Shown: positions 1 through 8,818 of the stretch, piece after piece
Layout: each line of letters starts with the position of its first letter
Numbering within the stretch: position 1 is the stretch's first letter
Source: Pseudomonadota bacterium
GTDB lineage: Bacteria > Pseudomonadota > Gammaproteobacteria > Burkholderiales > Thiobacillaceae
Direction: 5' to 3'
DNA: 39,015 bases
Assembly (NCBI GenBank): GCA_021802945.1
Contig: JAJZRE010000002.1
Location: 76,285 to 115,299, forward strand
Position numbers and translations under genes: made by a program
Notes under the pieces: generated by a model
Told to the model about the DNA's origin: nothing
The model's input: only the letters and a program-made list of their open reading frames with translations
The model's database searches: none

Positions 1-2
1 AG

Positions 3-737
3 CTCGAAGCGCACCCGATCTACGCCGCGGTGCGGACGCTGGACGACCTGCGCGTGTTCATGCAGCACCACGTCTATTCGGTGTGGGACTTCATGTCGCT
101 GATCAAGTACCTGCAGCACGAGGTCGCCCCCGCGCGCTGGCCGTGGACGCCGGGCGGCGACGCCTCGGTGCAACGCTTCATCAACGAACTGGTGCTGGAA
201 GAGGAAACCGACGTTGCTTTGCCGGGGCAGGAAGGGCACACCAGCCACTTCATGCTGTACCTCGCCGCCATGCGCGAAATCGGCGCCGATGCCGAGACCC
301 CGGCGCGCTTCGTGCAGATTGCGGGCGAGCAGGGCATCGATGCCGCCCTCGCCTCGGGCCTGGCGCCCGCGCCCGCTGCGGCCTTCACCCGTACCACCTT
401 CGACTTCATCGCCAGCGGCAAGCCGCACGCCGTCGCGGCCGCGCTGGCGCTGGGCCGCGAGCACGTCATCCCGTCGATGTTCCGCGCCTTCCTGGCGCGC
501 ATGGCAGTGAGCGAAGCGCAGGCACCCAGTTTCCATTACTACCTCAACCGCCACATCCACCTGGACGAGGACTTCCATGCGCCGCTGTCGCTGCGTCTGC
601 TCGCCGCCCTGTGCGGCGACGATGCCGGCAAATGGCGCGAGGCCGAGGCTGCGGCCGCAGCCGCCGTCAACGCCCGACTGCTCTTCTGGGGCGGCGTGAT
701 GAAAGCCTTGCCCAGCCAACACGCCCAGGCCGCCTGA
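3..737 (+). CDS. DUF3050 family protein, 5' end outside the window
   Basis: The frame is open from the first complete codon at base 3, so the start lies upstream and only the last 244 residues are seen. The sequence has the features I associate with DUF3050: a leading HPIY segment, FMQHHVYSVWDFMSLIKYLQ, then a proline/tryptophan-rich stretch and a run of acidic residues (LEEETD). Further His/Glu-rich segments (HYYLNRHIHLDEDFH, residues about 180-195) suggest an oxygenase-like helical fold, but no reaction is established. GTG at position 30 could be called as a start, but conserved residues precede it, so it is internal. It ends 22 bp before fdx and may be co-transcribed with it. Family is fairly secure, function unknown. 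Confidence 0.75.
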   Translation, partial: LEAHPIYAAVRTLDDLRVFMQHHVYSVWDFMSLIKYLQHEVAPARWPWTPGGDASVQRFINELVLEEETDVALPGQEGHTSHFMLYLAAMREIGADAETPARFVQIAGEQGIDAALASGLAPAPAAAFTRTTFDFIASGKPHAVAAALALGREHVIPSMFRAFLARMAVSEAQAPSFHYYLNRHIHLDEDFHAPLSLRLLAALCGDDAGKWREAEAAAAAAVNARLLFWGGVMKALPSQHAQAA

Positions 738-759
738 CCCACTGATACGACCTAAATCC

Positions 760-1098
760 ATGCCCCAACTCATCGTACTGCCCCACGTCGAACTCTGCCC
801 CGAAGGCGCCGTGATCGAAGCCAAACCCGGTGACACCATCTGCGACACCCTGCTCGCGAACGGCGTCGAGATCGAGCACGCCTGCGAAAAGTCCTGCGCC
901 TGCACCACCTGCCACGTCATCGTGCGCGAAGGCTTCAATTCGCTGGCAGCCTCCACCGAAGAAGAGGATGATCTGCTCGACAAGGCCTGGGGCCTGGAGC
1001 CGCAATCGCGGCTGTCGTGCCAGGCGCGCGTCAACGGCGAAGACCTGGTGATCGAAATCCCCAAATACACCATCAACATGGTCAAGGAAGGTCATTGA
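760..1098 (+). CDS. fdx: ISC-type [2Fe-2S] ferredoxin
   Basis: This 112-residue protein has the adrenodoxin-like ferredoxin pattern of the ISC system. Cluster ligands are C42, C48, C51 and C87 (C-x5-C-x2-C, then a distal Cys in RLSC). The following acidic helix with EEEDDLLD is typical of Fdx partner binding. Ferredoxins of this group donate electrons during cluster assembly on IscU. The next gene is iscX, one base after the stop, which is the usual end of an isc operon (hscA-fdx-iscX). Here the gene upstream is a DUF3050 gene instead of hscA, so the pair is detached from the rest of the operon within this window. The ATG at 760 matches the family N-terminus. Confidence 0.95.
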   Translation: MPQLIVLPHVELCPEGAVIEAKPGDTICDTLLANGVEIEHACEKSCACTTCHVIVREGFNSLAASTEEEDDLLDKAWGLEPQSRLSCQARVNGEDLVIEIPKYTINMVKEGH

Positions 1099-1099
1099 A

Positions 1100-1294
1100 A
1101 TGAAGTGGACGGATTCCCTCGACATTGCCATCGAACTTGCCGAAGCGCATCCCGAAATCGACCCGCGCACCATCCGCTTCACCGACCTGCACAACTGGGT
1201 GATGGAACTGCCGGACTTCGACGACGACCCCAACCACTCCGGCGAGAAGATTCTCGAAGCGATCCAGATGGCGTGGATCGACGAAGTCAGCTGA
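1100..1294 (+). CDS. iscX: Fe-S cluster assembly protein IscX
   Basis: This 64-residue acidic protein begins MKWTDSLDIAIELAE and contains FTDLHNWVMELPDF followed by DDDPN. This matches the IscX/YfhJ family along its whole length. IscX binds IscS and iron and modulates cluster assembly. The ATG lies one base after the fdx stop, so the two genes are translationally linked. The distal fdx-iscX position agrees with the known order of isc operons. Nothing looks unusual. Confidence 0.95.
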   Translation: MKWTDSLDIAIELAEAHPEIDPRTIRFTDLHNWVMELPDFDDDPNHSGEKILEAIQMAWIDEVS

Positions 1295-1376
1295 GCAAAG
1301 CGCTCGCGCAGTCAGCCTTTCCCTGGTCAATTCCCCTGCCGCTTCGTGCTAGACTGCCCCAAAACTTGAGGCAAGC

Positions 1377-2141
1377 ATGGCCGAGGAGACCGACCTTTCC
1401 CGTACCGAACCGGCAAGTCCGCGGCGCCTGCAACAGGCGCGCAGCGCGGGAGATGTGCCGCGTTCCGCCGAACTTACGGCGTGGGGGGTGTTGTTGTCTG
1501 CGCTGGGTATGCTGGCGTGGCTGGCGCCGCGCCTGTTCAACGCCTTGCAGGCCCTGACCGAAGCGGCTTTCACTTACGCAGCGCAGCCGTTTTCCCCGGA
1601 TTTTCTTCAGACGGCGTGGGCTGCGCTGTGGGCTGTGATGCCGGTTCTGGCCGTCATTTTTGCTGCTGCCCTGGTGGCGCCCATCCTGCTTTCGGGCTGG
1701 GTGTTCGCACCTCAGCTCACCCAGGCCGATCTGGCCCGCACGTACCCTTTCAAGCCTCTTGTCCGGCTGTTTTCCATCGATTCCGTGTTCGACGGCTCGC
1801 TGATGCTGTTGAAACTGGCGCTTACCGCGGCTGCAGTCGGCTGGGCGCTGGCGAGCGGCTGGCCGGGGCTGCAAAGCCTGACCCGCAGCGAAATGAGCGT
1901 CGCGCTGGACGTGACGGCCGCCTGGGTCGGGCGCGGCGTGCTGGTGCTGGCGGCGGCGCTGACGCTGGCGGCGGCGGTGGATGCAGGCTGGCGCTGGTGG
2001 CGCTATCTGCGCCGCCACGCGATGACCTGGCAGGAAGTGCTGGCCGAGGCGCGCGAATCCGAGGTGAATCCGGAAGTCCGGGCACGCCTCCAGGGGCGCC
2101 AGCAACGGTCAGGCCAGCGCGTTGACGAGGTGATCGGGTGA
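1377..2141 (+). CDS. flhB: Flagellar export protein FlhB, lacking the C-terminal domain
   Basis: The N-terminus (MAEETDLSRTEPASPRRLQQ) is the FlhB signature, and four hydrophobic segments follow between about residues 30 and 210. The cytoplasmic linker is recognisable (MTWQEVLAEARESEVNPEVRAR), but the protein stops about 20 residues later, at 254 residues. Usual FlhB is around 350-380 residues and carries an autocleaving NPTH domain that switches export specificity. No NPTH motif is present here or in other frames, because flhA starts at once (GTGA overlap at 2138-2141). The start is ATG 1377 with a GAGG ribosome site. It heads the flhB-flhA-flhF-flhG-fliA operon. The truncation looks clean and may be compensated by a separate C-terminal-domain protein elsewhere, which is inference. 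Confidence 0.88.
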   Translation: MAEETDLSRTEPASPRRLQQARSAGDVPRSAELTAWGVLLSALGMLAWLAPRLFNALQALTEAAFTYAAQPFSPDFLQTAWAALWAVMPVLAVIFAAALVAPILLSGWVFAPQLTQADLARTYPFKPLVRLFSIDSVFDGSLMLLKLALTAAAVGWALASGWPGLQSLTRSEMSVALDVTAAWVGRGVLVLAAALTLAAAVDAGWRWWRYLRRHAMTWQEVLAEARESEVNPEVRARLQGRQQRSGQRVDEVIG

Positions 2142-4216
2142 GCGCGCAGGGCGTGATGGTGATGGGCCTGCCGGCGAACCGGCTGGCGGTGCCGGCGCTG
2201 GTGCTGCTGATTCTGGCGATGATGGTGCTGCCGCTGCCCACCTTCATGCTCGACGTGCTGTTCACGCTCAACATCGCGCTGGCGATGATCGTGCTGCTGG
2301 TGAGCCTGAACGCACGGCGGCCGCTGGATTTCTCGGTGTTCCCAACGGTGCTGCTGCTGACCACGCTGCTGCGCCTGTCGCTCAACGTGGCGTCCACCCG
2401 CATCATCCTGATGCAGGGCCACACCGGACCGGAGGCGGCGGGCAAGGTGATCGAGTCGTTCGGCAACTTCCTGGTCGGCGGCAACATCGCGGTCGGCTTC
2501 GTGGTGTTCCTGATCCTGGTCATCATCAACTTCGTCGTCATTACCAAGGGCGCCGGACGCATCGCCGAGGTGGCGGCGCGCTTCACGCTGGACTCGATGC
2601 CCGGCAAGCAACTGGCAGTCGACGCCGACCTGAACGCAGGGTTCATCAATGAAGGCGAGGCGCGCGCGCGCCGCGGCGATATCGGCCGCGAAGCGGATTT
2701 TTACGGCGCGATGGATGGCGCCTCCAAGTTCGTGCGCGGCGATGCCATCGCCGGCATGATCATTCTCGTGGTCAACCTGATCGGCGGCATTGCCGTGGGC
2801 CTGTTGCAGCACAATCTCGGCCTTTCCGAAGCGCTGGGGCGTTATGCGCTGCTGACCGTGGGCGACGGGCTGGTGACGCAGATCCCCGCGCTGGTCATTT
2901 CCACCGCGGCGGGCATCGTCGTGAGCCGCGCGTCGAGCGAGCAGGATCTGAGCCGCGAATTCTCGACCCAGATATTCGGCCGTCCGCAAACGCTGTATGT
3001 GGCCGCGTCGGTCCTGGGCGCGCTGGGCGTGATTCCGGGGACGCCGCATGTGGCCTTTCTGACCATCGCCGCCGTGCTGGGCGGGCTGGGATTCTGGCTG
3101 ATGCGCCGTCAGCAAACGGCAGCCTTCGAGGTCGCGCCGCTGGAACTGGTCGAAGCGGAATCCGCGCCGGCAGACGTCACCTGGGACGACATTCCGCCGG
3201 TCGACGTGCTGGCGCTCGAAGTCGGCTACCGCCTGATTCCGCTGGTCGACCGCAATCAGGGCGGCGCGGCGCTGAACAGGATCACCGAGGCGCGGCGCCG
3301 TTTTGCCACCGACATGGGGCTGGTGGTGCCGCTCATCCGCGTGCGCGACAACCTCGAACTGAAACCCAACAGCTATCGCATCACGCTCAAGGGCGTCGAC
3401 GTGGCGCATGGCGAGATGCCGGTAGGCCAGGTGCTCGCGGTCGACATGGGCGACGTGCTCGGACACATCGATGGCGTGCCGGGGCAGGATCCGCTGACCG
3501 GACTGCCCGGGGTATGGCTGGATGCGAGCCTGGTGGAGGAAGCCGAACTGCGGGGGTTTGTGGTGCTGGAACCCGCCGAACTGATCGCGCGCCAGGTCGA
3601 GGCCGTGTTCCGTCAGCATGCACCGGAACTGCTGGGGCGCACCGAAGTGCAGCAACTGCTCGACACGCTGGCGCGCAGCCATCCGGGGCTGGTCGAGGAC
3701 GTGACGCCGCGTCACCTGCCCCTGACCAGCGTGCAGGCCGTGCTGCAGCAGCTGATCGCGGAAAACGTCTCGATCCGCGACACCCGCACCCTGTTCGAAA
3801 CGCTGGCGGCGCGGGCGCCGAAAAGCCAGGCCATCGACGAACTGGTGGAAACCGTGCGCGCGTCGCTGGGACGCAGCATCGTCGATCGCCTGTTCGAGGG
3901 CAGCACCACGCTGCACGTGATCGGTCTGGATGCGGCGACCGAAAGCCGTTTGCTGAATGAAATGGGCGACGAAGGCGAGGCGCTGCTGTCGCCCGCCACG
4001 CTGGATGCGCTGAACGACGCTGCGGAACGCGCCGTGGCCGAGCAGGAGCGCGAAGGCTATCCGCCGGTGCTGCTGACCTCCCCCGGTCTGCGTGCCATCC
4101 TGTCGCGTCTGCTGCGGCGCAGCCTGCCACGGCTTTCGGTGATTGCCTATGCCGAGGTGCCTGCCGATAAAATGGTCCAGGTGACTGCGGAACTGGCGAT
4201 GGGAGAAGGTGAATGA
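2138..4216 (+). CDS. flhA: Flagellar biosynthesis protein FlhA
   Basis: This 692-residue protein is full length for FlhA, the central ring component of the flagellar type III export gate. The first half holds about eight transmembrane segments. It includes the FHIPEP-family segment (SLNVASTRIIL), GNIAVGFVVFLILVIINF and the conserved loop with DSMPGKQLAVDADLNAG. The second half is the soluble FlhA-C domain that docks chaperone-substrate complexes (for example ITLKGVDVAHGEMPVGQ and PGVWLDASLVEEAELRGF). The start is GTG 2138, overlapping the flhB stop by four bases. The C-terminus overlaps flhF by four bases (ATGA). No missing motif was seen, in contrast to its truncated partner FlhB. Confidence 0.97.
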   Translation: MSAQGVMVMGLPANRLAVPALVLLILAMMVLPLPTFMLDVLFTLNIALAMIVLLVSLNARRPLDFSVFPTVLLLTTLLRLSLNVASTRIILMQGHTGPEAAGKVIESFGNFLVGGNIAVGFVVFLILVIINFVVITKGAGRIAEVAARFTLDSMPGKQLAVDADLNAGFINEGEARARRGDIGREADFYGAMDGASKFVRGDAIAGMIILVVNLIGGIAVGLLQHNLGLSEALGRYALLTVGDGLVTQIPALVISTAAGIVVSRASSEQDLSREFSTQIFGRPQTLYVAASVLGALGVIPGTPHVAFLTIAAVLGGLGFWLMRRQQTAAFEVAPLELVEAESAPADVTWDDIPPVDVLALEVGYRLIPLVDRNQGGAALNRITEARRRFATDMGLVVPLIRVRDNLELKPNSYRITLKGVDVAHGEMPVGQVLAVDMGDVLGHIDGVPGQDPLTGLPGVWLDASLVEEAELRGFVVLEPAELIARQVEAVFRQHAPELLGRTEVQQLLDTLARSHPGLVEDVTPRHLPLTSVQAVLQQLIAENVSIRDTRTLFETLAARAPKSQAIDELVETVRASLGRSIVDRLFEGSTTLHVIGLDAATESRLLNEMGDEGEALLSPATLDALNDAAERAVAEQEREGYPPVLLTSPGLRAILSRLLRRSLPRLSVIAYAEVPADKMVQVTAELAMGEGE

Positions 4217-5385
4217 GCGTGCGCGCATTCGTCGCGCCGAATGCGCGCGAGGGTCTGGCGCGCGTGCGCAAGGAACTGGGCGACGCCGCCGTGGTGCTCT
4301 CGACCCGGCCGCATCCGCGGGGGGTTGAACTGCTGGCCAGCGCCTACGGCGACCTGGCCGTGCCGGCGGTCGGCGAGGCGCCCGACGCGGCCGGCAGTTC
4401 GCGCATTCTGGCCGAGCTGTCGCGGCTGCGCGGCCTGTTGCAGAACCAGCTGGCCGGCTTCGCCTGGAGCGCGGCACGACGCCGCGATCCGGTGCGGGTG
4501 GCGCTGATGCAGACCCTGTTCGCGGCCGGATTCGGCAGCATGCTCGCCCGTACCCTGGCGGCGCGATTGCCGCGCGGTCTCGATGCCGAGGCTGCCCAGC
4601 GCTGGCTGCGCCAGGTGCTGATACGCAACCTGCCGGTGCGCGGACGTGAAGCCGATCCGCTGACGCCCGGCGGGCGCTTTGCGCTGGTCGGTTCGACCGG
4701 ATCGGGCAAGACCACGACACTGGCCAAACTTGCCGCACGCGGCGTCGGTGCCCATGGCGCTGCCCGGGTGGCGCTGGTGGCGGCGGATGCCTATCGCATC
4801 GGTGCGACGGCGCAAATGACGGAATACGCTGCGCTGTTGGGGGTTTCGTTGCATGTATGCGAAGACCCGGCCCGGCTGGCGCGGCTGCTACCCGAACTCG
4901 CCACGAAAAAACTGGTGCTGATCGATACCGCGGGCATTGCGCCCTCCGATCCGCGCATCCGCGAGGGCGAGGCGCTCGATGCGCTGGGCGTGCGCCGTCT
5001 CGCGGTGATCGCTGCGAACCAGCAGGGTGCGGCGATCGAGCAGGCAATGACCCGTTTTGGCGAGGGCGCGGCCGCCTGCATCCTGACCAAGCTCGACGAG
5101 ACTCCGCAGCCGGGTACGGCGCTCGACAGCGTGATCCGCCATCGCCTGCCGCTGGCCTACATCACTGGCGGACAGCGCGTACCGGAAGACCTGCATGCGC
5201 CCAATGCCGCCTACCTCATCGACCGCGCGCTGAAGGGGGGGCAGCTTGCCACGCCCTATGCGCTGGAGGCCGAAGACTGGCCGCTGTTTGCCGGTATCGA
5301 GGCCGACCGCGCGGAGCGTCAGCCGAGGAAGATCACGCCCGCCCAGCAGGGCATAAATACCCTGAAGGGCATAAATGCCGGCTGA
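4213..5385 (+). CDS. flhF: Flagellar SRP-like GTPase FlhF
   Basis: FlhF (390 residues) is an SRP-family GTPase that sets the site and number of polar flagella. The N-terminus (MSVRAFVAPNAREGLARVRK) is the FlhF B-domain. The NG domain shows P-loop GSTGSGKTTTLAKL (about residues 158-171), the AADAYRIGATAQM box, DTAG (G3) and TKLDE (G4). It overlaps flhA by four bases and the flhG-like gene by 11 bases. Near the 3' end, 11 bases (agggcataaat) are repeated directly, and the second copy contains the start codon of the next gene. Confidence 0.95.
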   Translation: MSVRAFVAPNAREGLARVRKELGDAAVVLSTRPHPRGVELLASAYGDLAVPAVGEAPDAAGSSRILAELSRLRGLLQNQLAGFAWSAARRRDPVRVALMQTLFAAGFGSMLARTLAARLPRGLDAEAAQRWLRQVLIRNLPVRGREADPLTPGGRFALVGSTGSGKTTTLAKLAARGVGAHGAARVALVAADAYRIGATAQMTEYAALLGVSLHVCEDPARLARLLPELATKKLVLIDTAGIAPSDPRIREGEALDALGVRRLAVIAANQQGAAIEQAMTRFGEGAAACILTKLDETPQPGTALDSVIRHRLPLAYITGGQRVPEDLHAPNAAYLIDRALKGGQLATPYALEAEDWPLFAGIEADRAERQPRKITPAQQGINTLKGINAG

Positions 5386-6019
5386 CCAGGCCGCCGGACT
5401 GCGTCGCAGCGGCGCTCGGCAGCCGTTGCCCTGTATCCACTGCTTCTCCGAGTCTGCCGATTCAAGCGTTCAGCTGGCCGTTGCATTTCATCAAATGGGC
5501 AGGGAGTCCCTTCTGGTCGACATGCACGGCCGCCTGTTCGGCGCCGCGGCGACGCGCAGCCTGTTCGACTGGAAGCGCCAGATCGAACACGGGCAACTGC
5601 AAACGCTGCCCCAGCGATACGGGAAAGGCTGGCATGCGCCGGGATTGCGGTCGGATGAGCCCGCCCTGCAAGACATGGCGCCCGCTTGCGACCAAGTGAT
5701 ATTTGACGCCGGATGGAGCGAAGGCGATCCGGGGCTGCGGCCGGGCGTGGCGCACACGGTGGTCGTGGCTATCCGGCGAAGCGACGAATCGATGCGGCAC
5801 GCCTATGCGCTGCTCAAGACGCTGGCGCAGCAAGGGAGCCTGTCCCGTGCCGGTCTGCTGGGCGACCCGGGCGCGTGCGATCGGGTGCGGGCCGCGTGCT
5901 GCCGGTTTCTCGGACAGCGCCTCGCGCCCGCCATTTTCAGCGTGGCAAACGAGGGTGATGCATTTGCCGCGCTTGCCGTTAGAATGACGGGCGAGGAGAC
6001 GGGCCTGACGGCTTGTTAA
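5375..6019 (+). CDS. flhG: FlhG/FleN-like MinD-family protein without a P-loop
   Basis: Position between flhF and fliA, plus the pattern IHCFSESADSSVQLAVAFHQ then GRESLLVDMHG, identify a MinD/FlhG-type ATPase fold. The residues that should form the deviant Walker A (KGGVGKT, expected at about 25-31) are SESADSS, so the nucleotide-binding lysine is absent. FlhG proteins usually have about 270-300 residues; this one has 214 and also lacks a recognisable C-terminal MinD membrane helix. FlhG normally restrains flagellar number by stimulating FlhF GTPase activity. Here it would have to act without ATP binding, or be degenerate. Start ATG 5375 overlaps flhF by 11 bp. The family call rests on context and weak fold-level similarity. 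Confidence 0.7.
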   Translation: MPADQAAGLRRSGARQPLPCIHCFSESADSSVQLAVAFHQMGRESLLVDMHGRLFGAAATRSLFDWKRQIEHGQLQTLPQRYGKGWHAPGLRSDEPALQDMAPACDQVIFDAGWSEGDPGLRPGVAHTVVVAIRRSDESMRHAYALLKTLAQQGSLSRAGLLGDPGACDRVRAACCRFLGQRLAPAIFSVANEGDAFAALAVRMTGEETGLTAC

Positions 6020-6043
6020 ATAAAGACAGGAAAACCCTGAACG

Positions 6044-6754
6044 ATGGCTGGCAAACCCTCGTCGCAAGACGAACAGATTTCCAAGTATGCGCCGCTGGTC
6101 AAGCGCATTGCATATCACATGATGGCGCGGCTGCCCGCCAGCGTCGAAGTCGACGACCTCATCCAGGTCGGGCTGATCGGCCTGATGGACGCGGTCGGGC
6201 GTTTCGACGGCACCCAGGGCGCGCAATTCGAATCCTATGCCACCCAGCGTATCCGCGGCGCCATGCTCGACGAACTGCGCGAGGCCGACTGGCTGCCGCG
6301 CCACGTGCGGCAGAAATCGCGACAGATCGAATCGGCCATCCACCGGCTGGAACAGCGCAACGGCAAGTCGCCGACCGAGCAGGAAATATCGGCCGAACTG
6401 GGCATGGCGATCGATCAGTATCAATCCATGCTGGGCGACGTGAAGTGTTCCCAGCTGCTGTATTACGAGGATTTCTCGGACGAGGACAGCGCGAGCTTCC
6501 TCGAGCGCTATCTGGTCGACGGCAGCAGCGACCCCCTGGCGGTGCTGGAGGATGAAGGCTTCCGCGACAGCCTGATTGCCGCGATCCATCATCTGCCCGA
6601 GCGCGAGCGCAGCATGATGGGCATGTACTACGAACAGGATATGAACCTGAAGGAGATCGGCGCGGTGCTCGGCGTGTCCGAGTCGCGCGTGTGTCAGCTG
6701 CATTCGCAGGCGGTCGCGCGTCTGCGCACCCAGCTCAAGATCTGGAAAGACTGA
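6044..6754 (+). CDS. fliA: RNA polymerase sigma factor FliA (sigma-28)
   Basis: This 236-residue sigma factor directs class 3 flagellar and chemotaxis transcription. Region 2 shows YAPLVKRIAYHMMARLPASV, then DDLIQVGLIGLMDAVGRFD and FESYATQRIRGAMLDELR. Region 3 has EIESAIHRLEQ-type helices, and region 4 ends in LKEIGAVLGVSESRVCQLH. All are hallmarks of FliA. The gene starts at ATG 6044, 24 bp after the flhG-like stop, behind an AGGA-type ribosome site. No flgM or chemotaxis gene follows; the next gene is metabolic, so the operon ends here. Confidence 0.96.
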   Translation: MAGKPSSQDEQISKYAPLVKRIAYHMMARLPASVEVDDLIQVGLIGLMDAVGRFDGTQGAQFESYATQRIRGAMLDELREADWLPRHVRQKSRQIESAIHRLEQRNGKSPTEQEISAELGMAIDQYQSMLGDVKCSQLLYYEDFSDEDSASFLERYLVDGSSDPLAVLEDEGFRDSLIAAIHHLPERERSMMGMYYEQDMNLKEIGAVLGVSESRVCQLHSQAVARLRTQLKIWKD

Positions 6755-6830
6755 CGGATCGCCCGGTCGGGGCGGAATGCGGATAAATCCGCGATAATGG
6801 CGGCTTGTTCAATTCGCTCGCGTGTCTTCC

Positions 6831-8069
6831 ATGAGCCAAGCCCCAGTCACAAAAATTTCAGCCAAGAAAAAAGCCCTCGATTACCACCGCCTGCCCAAGC
6901 CCGGCAAGCTCTCGGTCGAATCGTCCAAACCCTGCGCCACCCAGGAGGATTTGTCGCTCGCCTACACGCCGGGCGTGGCGCAGCCGGTGCTGGAGATCGC
7001 CAGGAATCCCGCGAAGGCCTACGACTACACCAACAAGGGCAACCTGGTCGCGGTGATCACCGACGGCACCGCGATCCTCGGGCTGGGCAACCGCGGCCCG
7101 CTGGCCGCCAAGCCGGTGATGGAAGGCAAGGCCGTGCTGTTCAAGCAGTTTGCCGGCATCGACGTCTTCGACATCGAGGTCAACGCCAAGACGCCGCAGG
7201 ACTTCATCAAGGTGGTGGAGGCGATCGCCCCCACCTTCGGCGGGATCAACCTCGAGGACATCGCCGCGCCGCACTGTTTCGAGATCGAAGCGGCGCTCAG
7301 GAAGAAGCTCGACATCCCGGTATTCCACGACGACCAGCACGGCACGGCCGTGATCATTTGCGCCGGACTCATCAACGCGCTGCATGTGCAGGGCAAGGCG
7401 CTGGAGACGGCGAAGATCGTATGTCTGGGAGCTGGCGCGGCAGGCATCGCATCGATGAAGTTGCTGGTGGCGATGGGCGCGAAGAAATCCAATATCACCC
7501 TGGTCGACTCCAAGGGCGTGGTGCACAAGGCGCGCACCGACCTCAACAGCTTCAAGAAAGGCTTTGCGCGCACGACCAGACTGCGCACGCTGGACGAGGC
7601 GATGGATGGCGCCGACGTCTTCGTCGGCGTCTCCGGCGCCAACCTGGTGAGTCCCGCGATGGTCAAGCGCATGGCCGACAAGCCGGTGGTCTTCGCGCTC
7701 GCCAACCCCAACCCCGAAATCTCGCCGGAGAAGGCCATGGCCGCACGCAGCGACCTTGTCATGGCGACCGGGCGCTCCGACTATCCCAACCAGGTCAACA
7801 ACGTGCTCGGATTTCCGTTCATCTTCCGCGGCGCGCTCGATGCGCGTGCGAAGCAGGTTACCGAGGCCATGCTGATCGCTGCGGTGCACGCGCTCGCCGA
7901 GTTGGCGCGGGAGCCGGTGCCGGCCTCGGTATTGAAGGCGTACAAGCTGAAGAAGCTCAAGTTCGGACCGAACTACATCCTGCCGAAACCGTTCGATCCG
8001 CGTCTGCCCCAGCGTGTGCCGCAGGCCGTGGCCAAGGCGGCAAAGCAGGCGACAGGCAAGCGCCGCTGA
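6831..8069 (+). CDS. NAD(P)-dependent malic enzyme, short form
   Basis: Malic enzyme decarboxylates malate to pyruvate and CO2. The N-terminal domain carries [15 protein letters not shown] and the conserved [21 protein letters not shown] segment; metal ligands fall in [10 protein letters not shown]. The NAD(P) Rossmann motif is GAGAAGIAS, and NPNPEI and [11 protein letters not shown] follow. At about 412 residues it lacks the phosphotransacetylase-like C-terminal domain found in the long MaeB form. ATG 6831 is preferred; GTG 6822 in the same frame would add three residues and neither has a strong ribosome site. A 14-base palindrome (gcggataaatccgc, 6779-6792) and a GATAAT hexamer (6793-6798) lie just upstream and may be part of its promoter. 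Confidence 0.93.
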   Translation: MSQAPVTKISAKKKALDYHRLPKPGKLSVESSKPCATQEDLSLAYTPGVAQPVLEIARNPAKAYDYTNKGNLVAVITDGTAILGLGNRGPLAAKPVMEGKAVLFKQFAGIDVFDIEVNAKTPQDFIKVVEAIAPTFGGINLEDIAAPHCFEIEAALRKKLDIPVFHDDQHGTAVIICAGLINALHVQGKALETAKIVCLGAGAAGIASMKLLVAMGAKKSNITLVDSKGVVHKARTDLNSFKKGFARTTRLRTLDEAMDGADVFVGVSGANLVSPAMVKRMADKPVVFALANPNPEISPEKAMAARSDLVMATGRSDYPNQVNNVLGFPFIFRGALDARAKQVTEAMLIAAVHALAELAREPVPASVLKAYKLKKLKFGPNYILPKPFDPRLPQRVPQAVAKAAKQATGKRR

Positions 8070-8096
8070 GTTGATCCCTGGGCAAGGACCTGTGCC

Positions 8097-8477
8097 ATGA
8101 AGCCGATCGCGCGCCCCGTCTACCTCGATCTGTTGCGCATCCGCTTGCCGCTGAACGGCTGGGTGTCGATCCTGCATCGGGTGTCGGGCGCGTTGCTGTT
8201 TCTGGCAGTGCCGCTTGGCGTGTGGGCCTTGTCGGTATCGTTGTCGGACGAGGCGGCCTTTCGGCGCATCGCCGATTGGGCGGCCCACCCGCTGAGCAAG
8301 CTGCTTCTGCTGCTCGGGGTGTGGGCGTTCGCGCATCATTTGTTCGCCGGTTTGCGCCATCTGGCGCTCGACGCCCACCTGGGCGTGAACCTGGCTCGGG
8401 CGCGGCAGAGCAGCCTCGCGGTGATGCTGGCAGCCGGCCTGGTGACACTCCTTGCCGCCTGGAGGCTGTTCGCATGA
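8097..8477 (+). CDS. sdhC: Succinate dehydrogenase cytochrome b556 subunit
   Basis: SdhC is a membrane anchor of complex II. The 126-residue protein begins with the family signature RPVYLDLLRIRLPLNGWVSI followed by LHRVSG, in which Ser/Arg residues contribute to the quinone site. Three transmembrane segments follow (about 30-50, 65-85 and 105-125). The haem-ligand histidine region is HHLFAGLRHLALD. The stop overlaps the sdhD start (ATGA at 8474). It begins 27 bp after the malic enzyme gene, possibly in the same transcript. Confidence 0.95.
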   Translation: MKPIARPVYLDLLRIRLPLNGWVSILHRVSGALLFLAVPLGVWALSVSLSDEAAFRRIADWAAHPLSKLLLLLGVWAFAHHLFAGLRHLALDAHLGVNLARARQSSLAVMLAAGLVTLLAAWRLFA

Positions 8478-8818
8478 AATCGGCTGCCGGCACGCATACC
8501 GGAACCGGCACCTGGCTGATGCAGCGCGCGACCGCGCTGGTGCTGGCGGCGGCCTTGCCCGGATTGGCGATTCATTTCCTGACGCTCCGGCCGATCGATT
8601 TCCTCGCCTGGCAGGCACTGTTCGTGCCGCTCTGGGTACGCGTGCTGATGCTGCTCGCGACGACGACGCTGGCCCTGCATGCCTGGGTGGGAATGCGTGA
8701 CATCTTCATGGACTACGTTCGCCCCACGGGCGTGCGGCTGGCGCTGTATCTGGCCGTGATCATCATCCTGGCCGGCAGCGTGACGTGGATGGCGGCCATT
8801 CTGTGGGGCAAGCCATGA
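8474..8818 (+). CDS. sdhD: Succinate dehydrogenase membrane anchor subunit
   Basis: SdhD (114 residues) is the second hydrophobic anchor. [20 protein letters not shown] matches the start of the family, and [19 protein letters not shown] holds the haem-ligand His and the DY pair of the quinone pocket. Three transmembrane helices are evident. ATG 8474 overlaps the sdhC stop by four bases; this start is chosen over upstream in-frame codons because those overlap sdhC extensively. The stop overlaps sdhA by four bases (ATGA at 8815). Confidence 0.94.
   Translation: MKSAAGTHTGTGTWLMQRATALVLAAALPGLAIHFLTLRPIDFLAWQALFVPLWVRVLMLLATTTLALHAWVGMRDIFMDYVRPTGVRLALYLAVIIILAGSVTWMAAILWGKP

Noticed and set aside
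2003..5047. 1014-residue open frame on the reverse strand
   Set aside because: It is fully antisense to flhB, flhA and flhF, and its translation is Arg/Pro/His/Gln-rich without any family motif, which is typical of GC-rich antisense frames.
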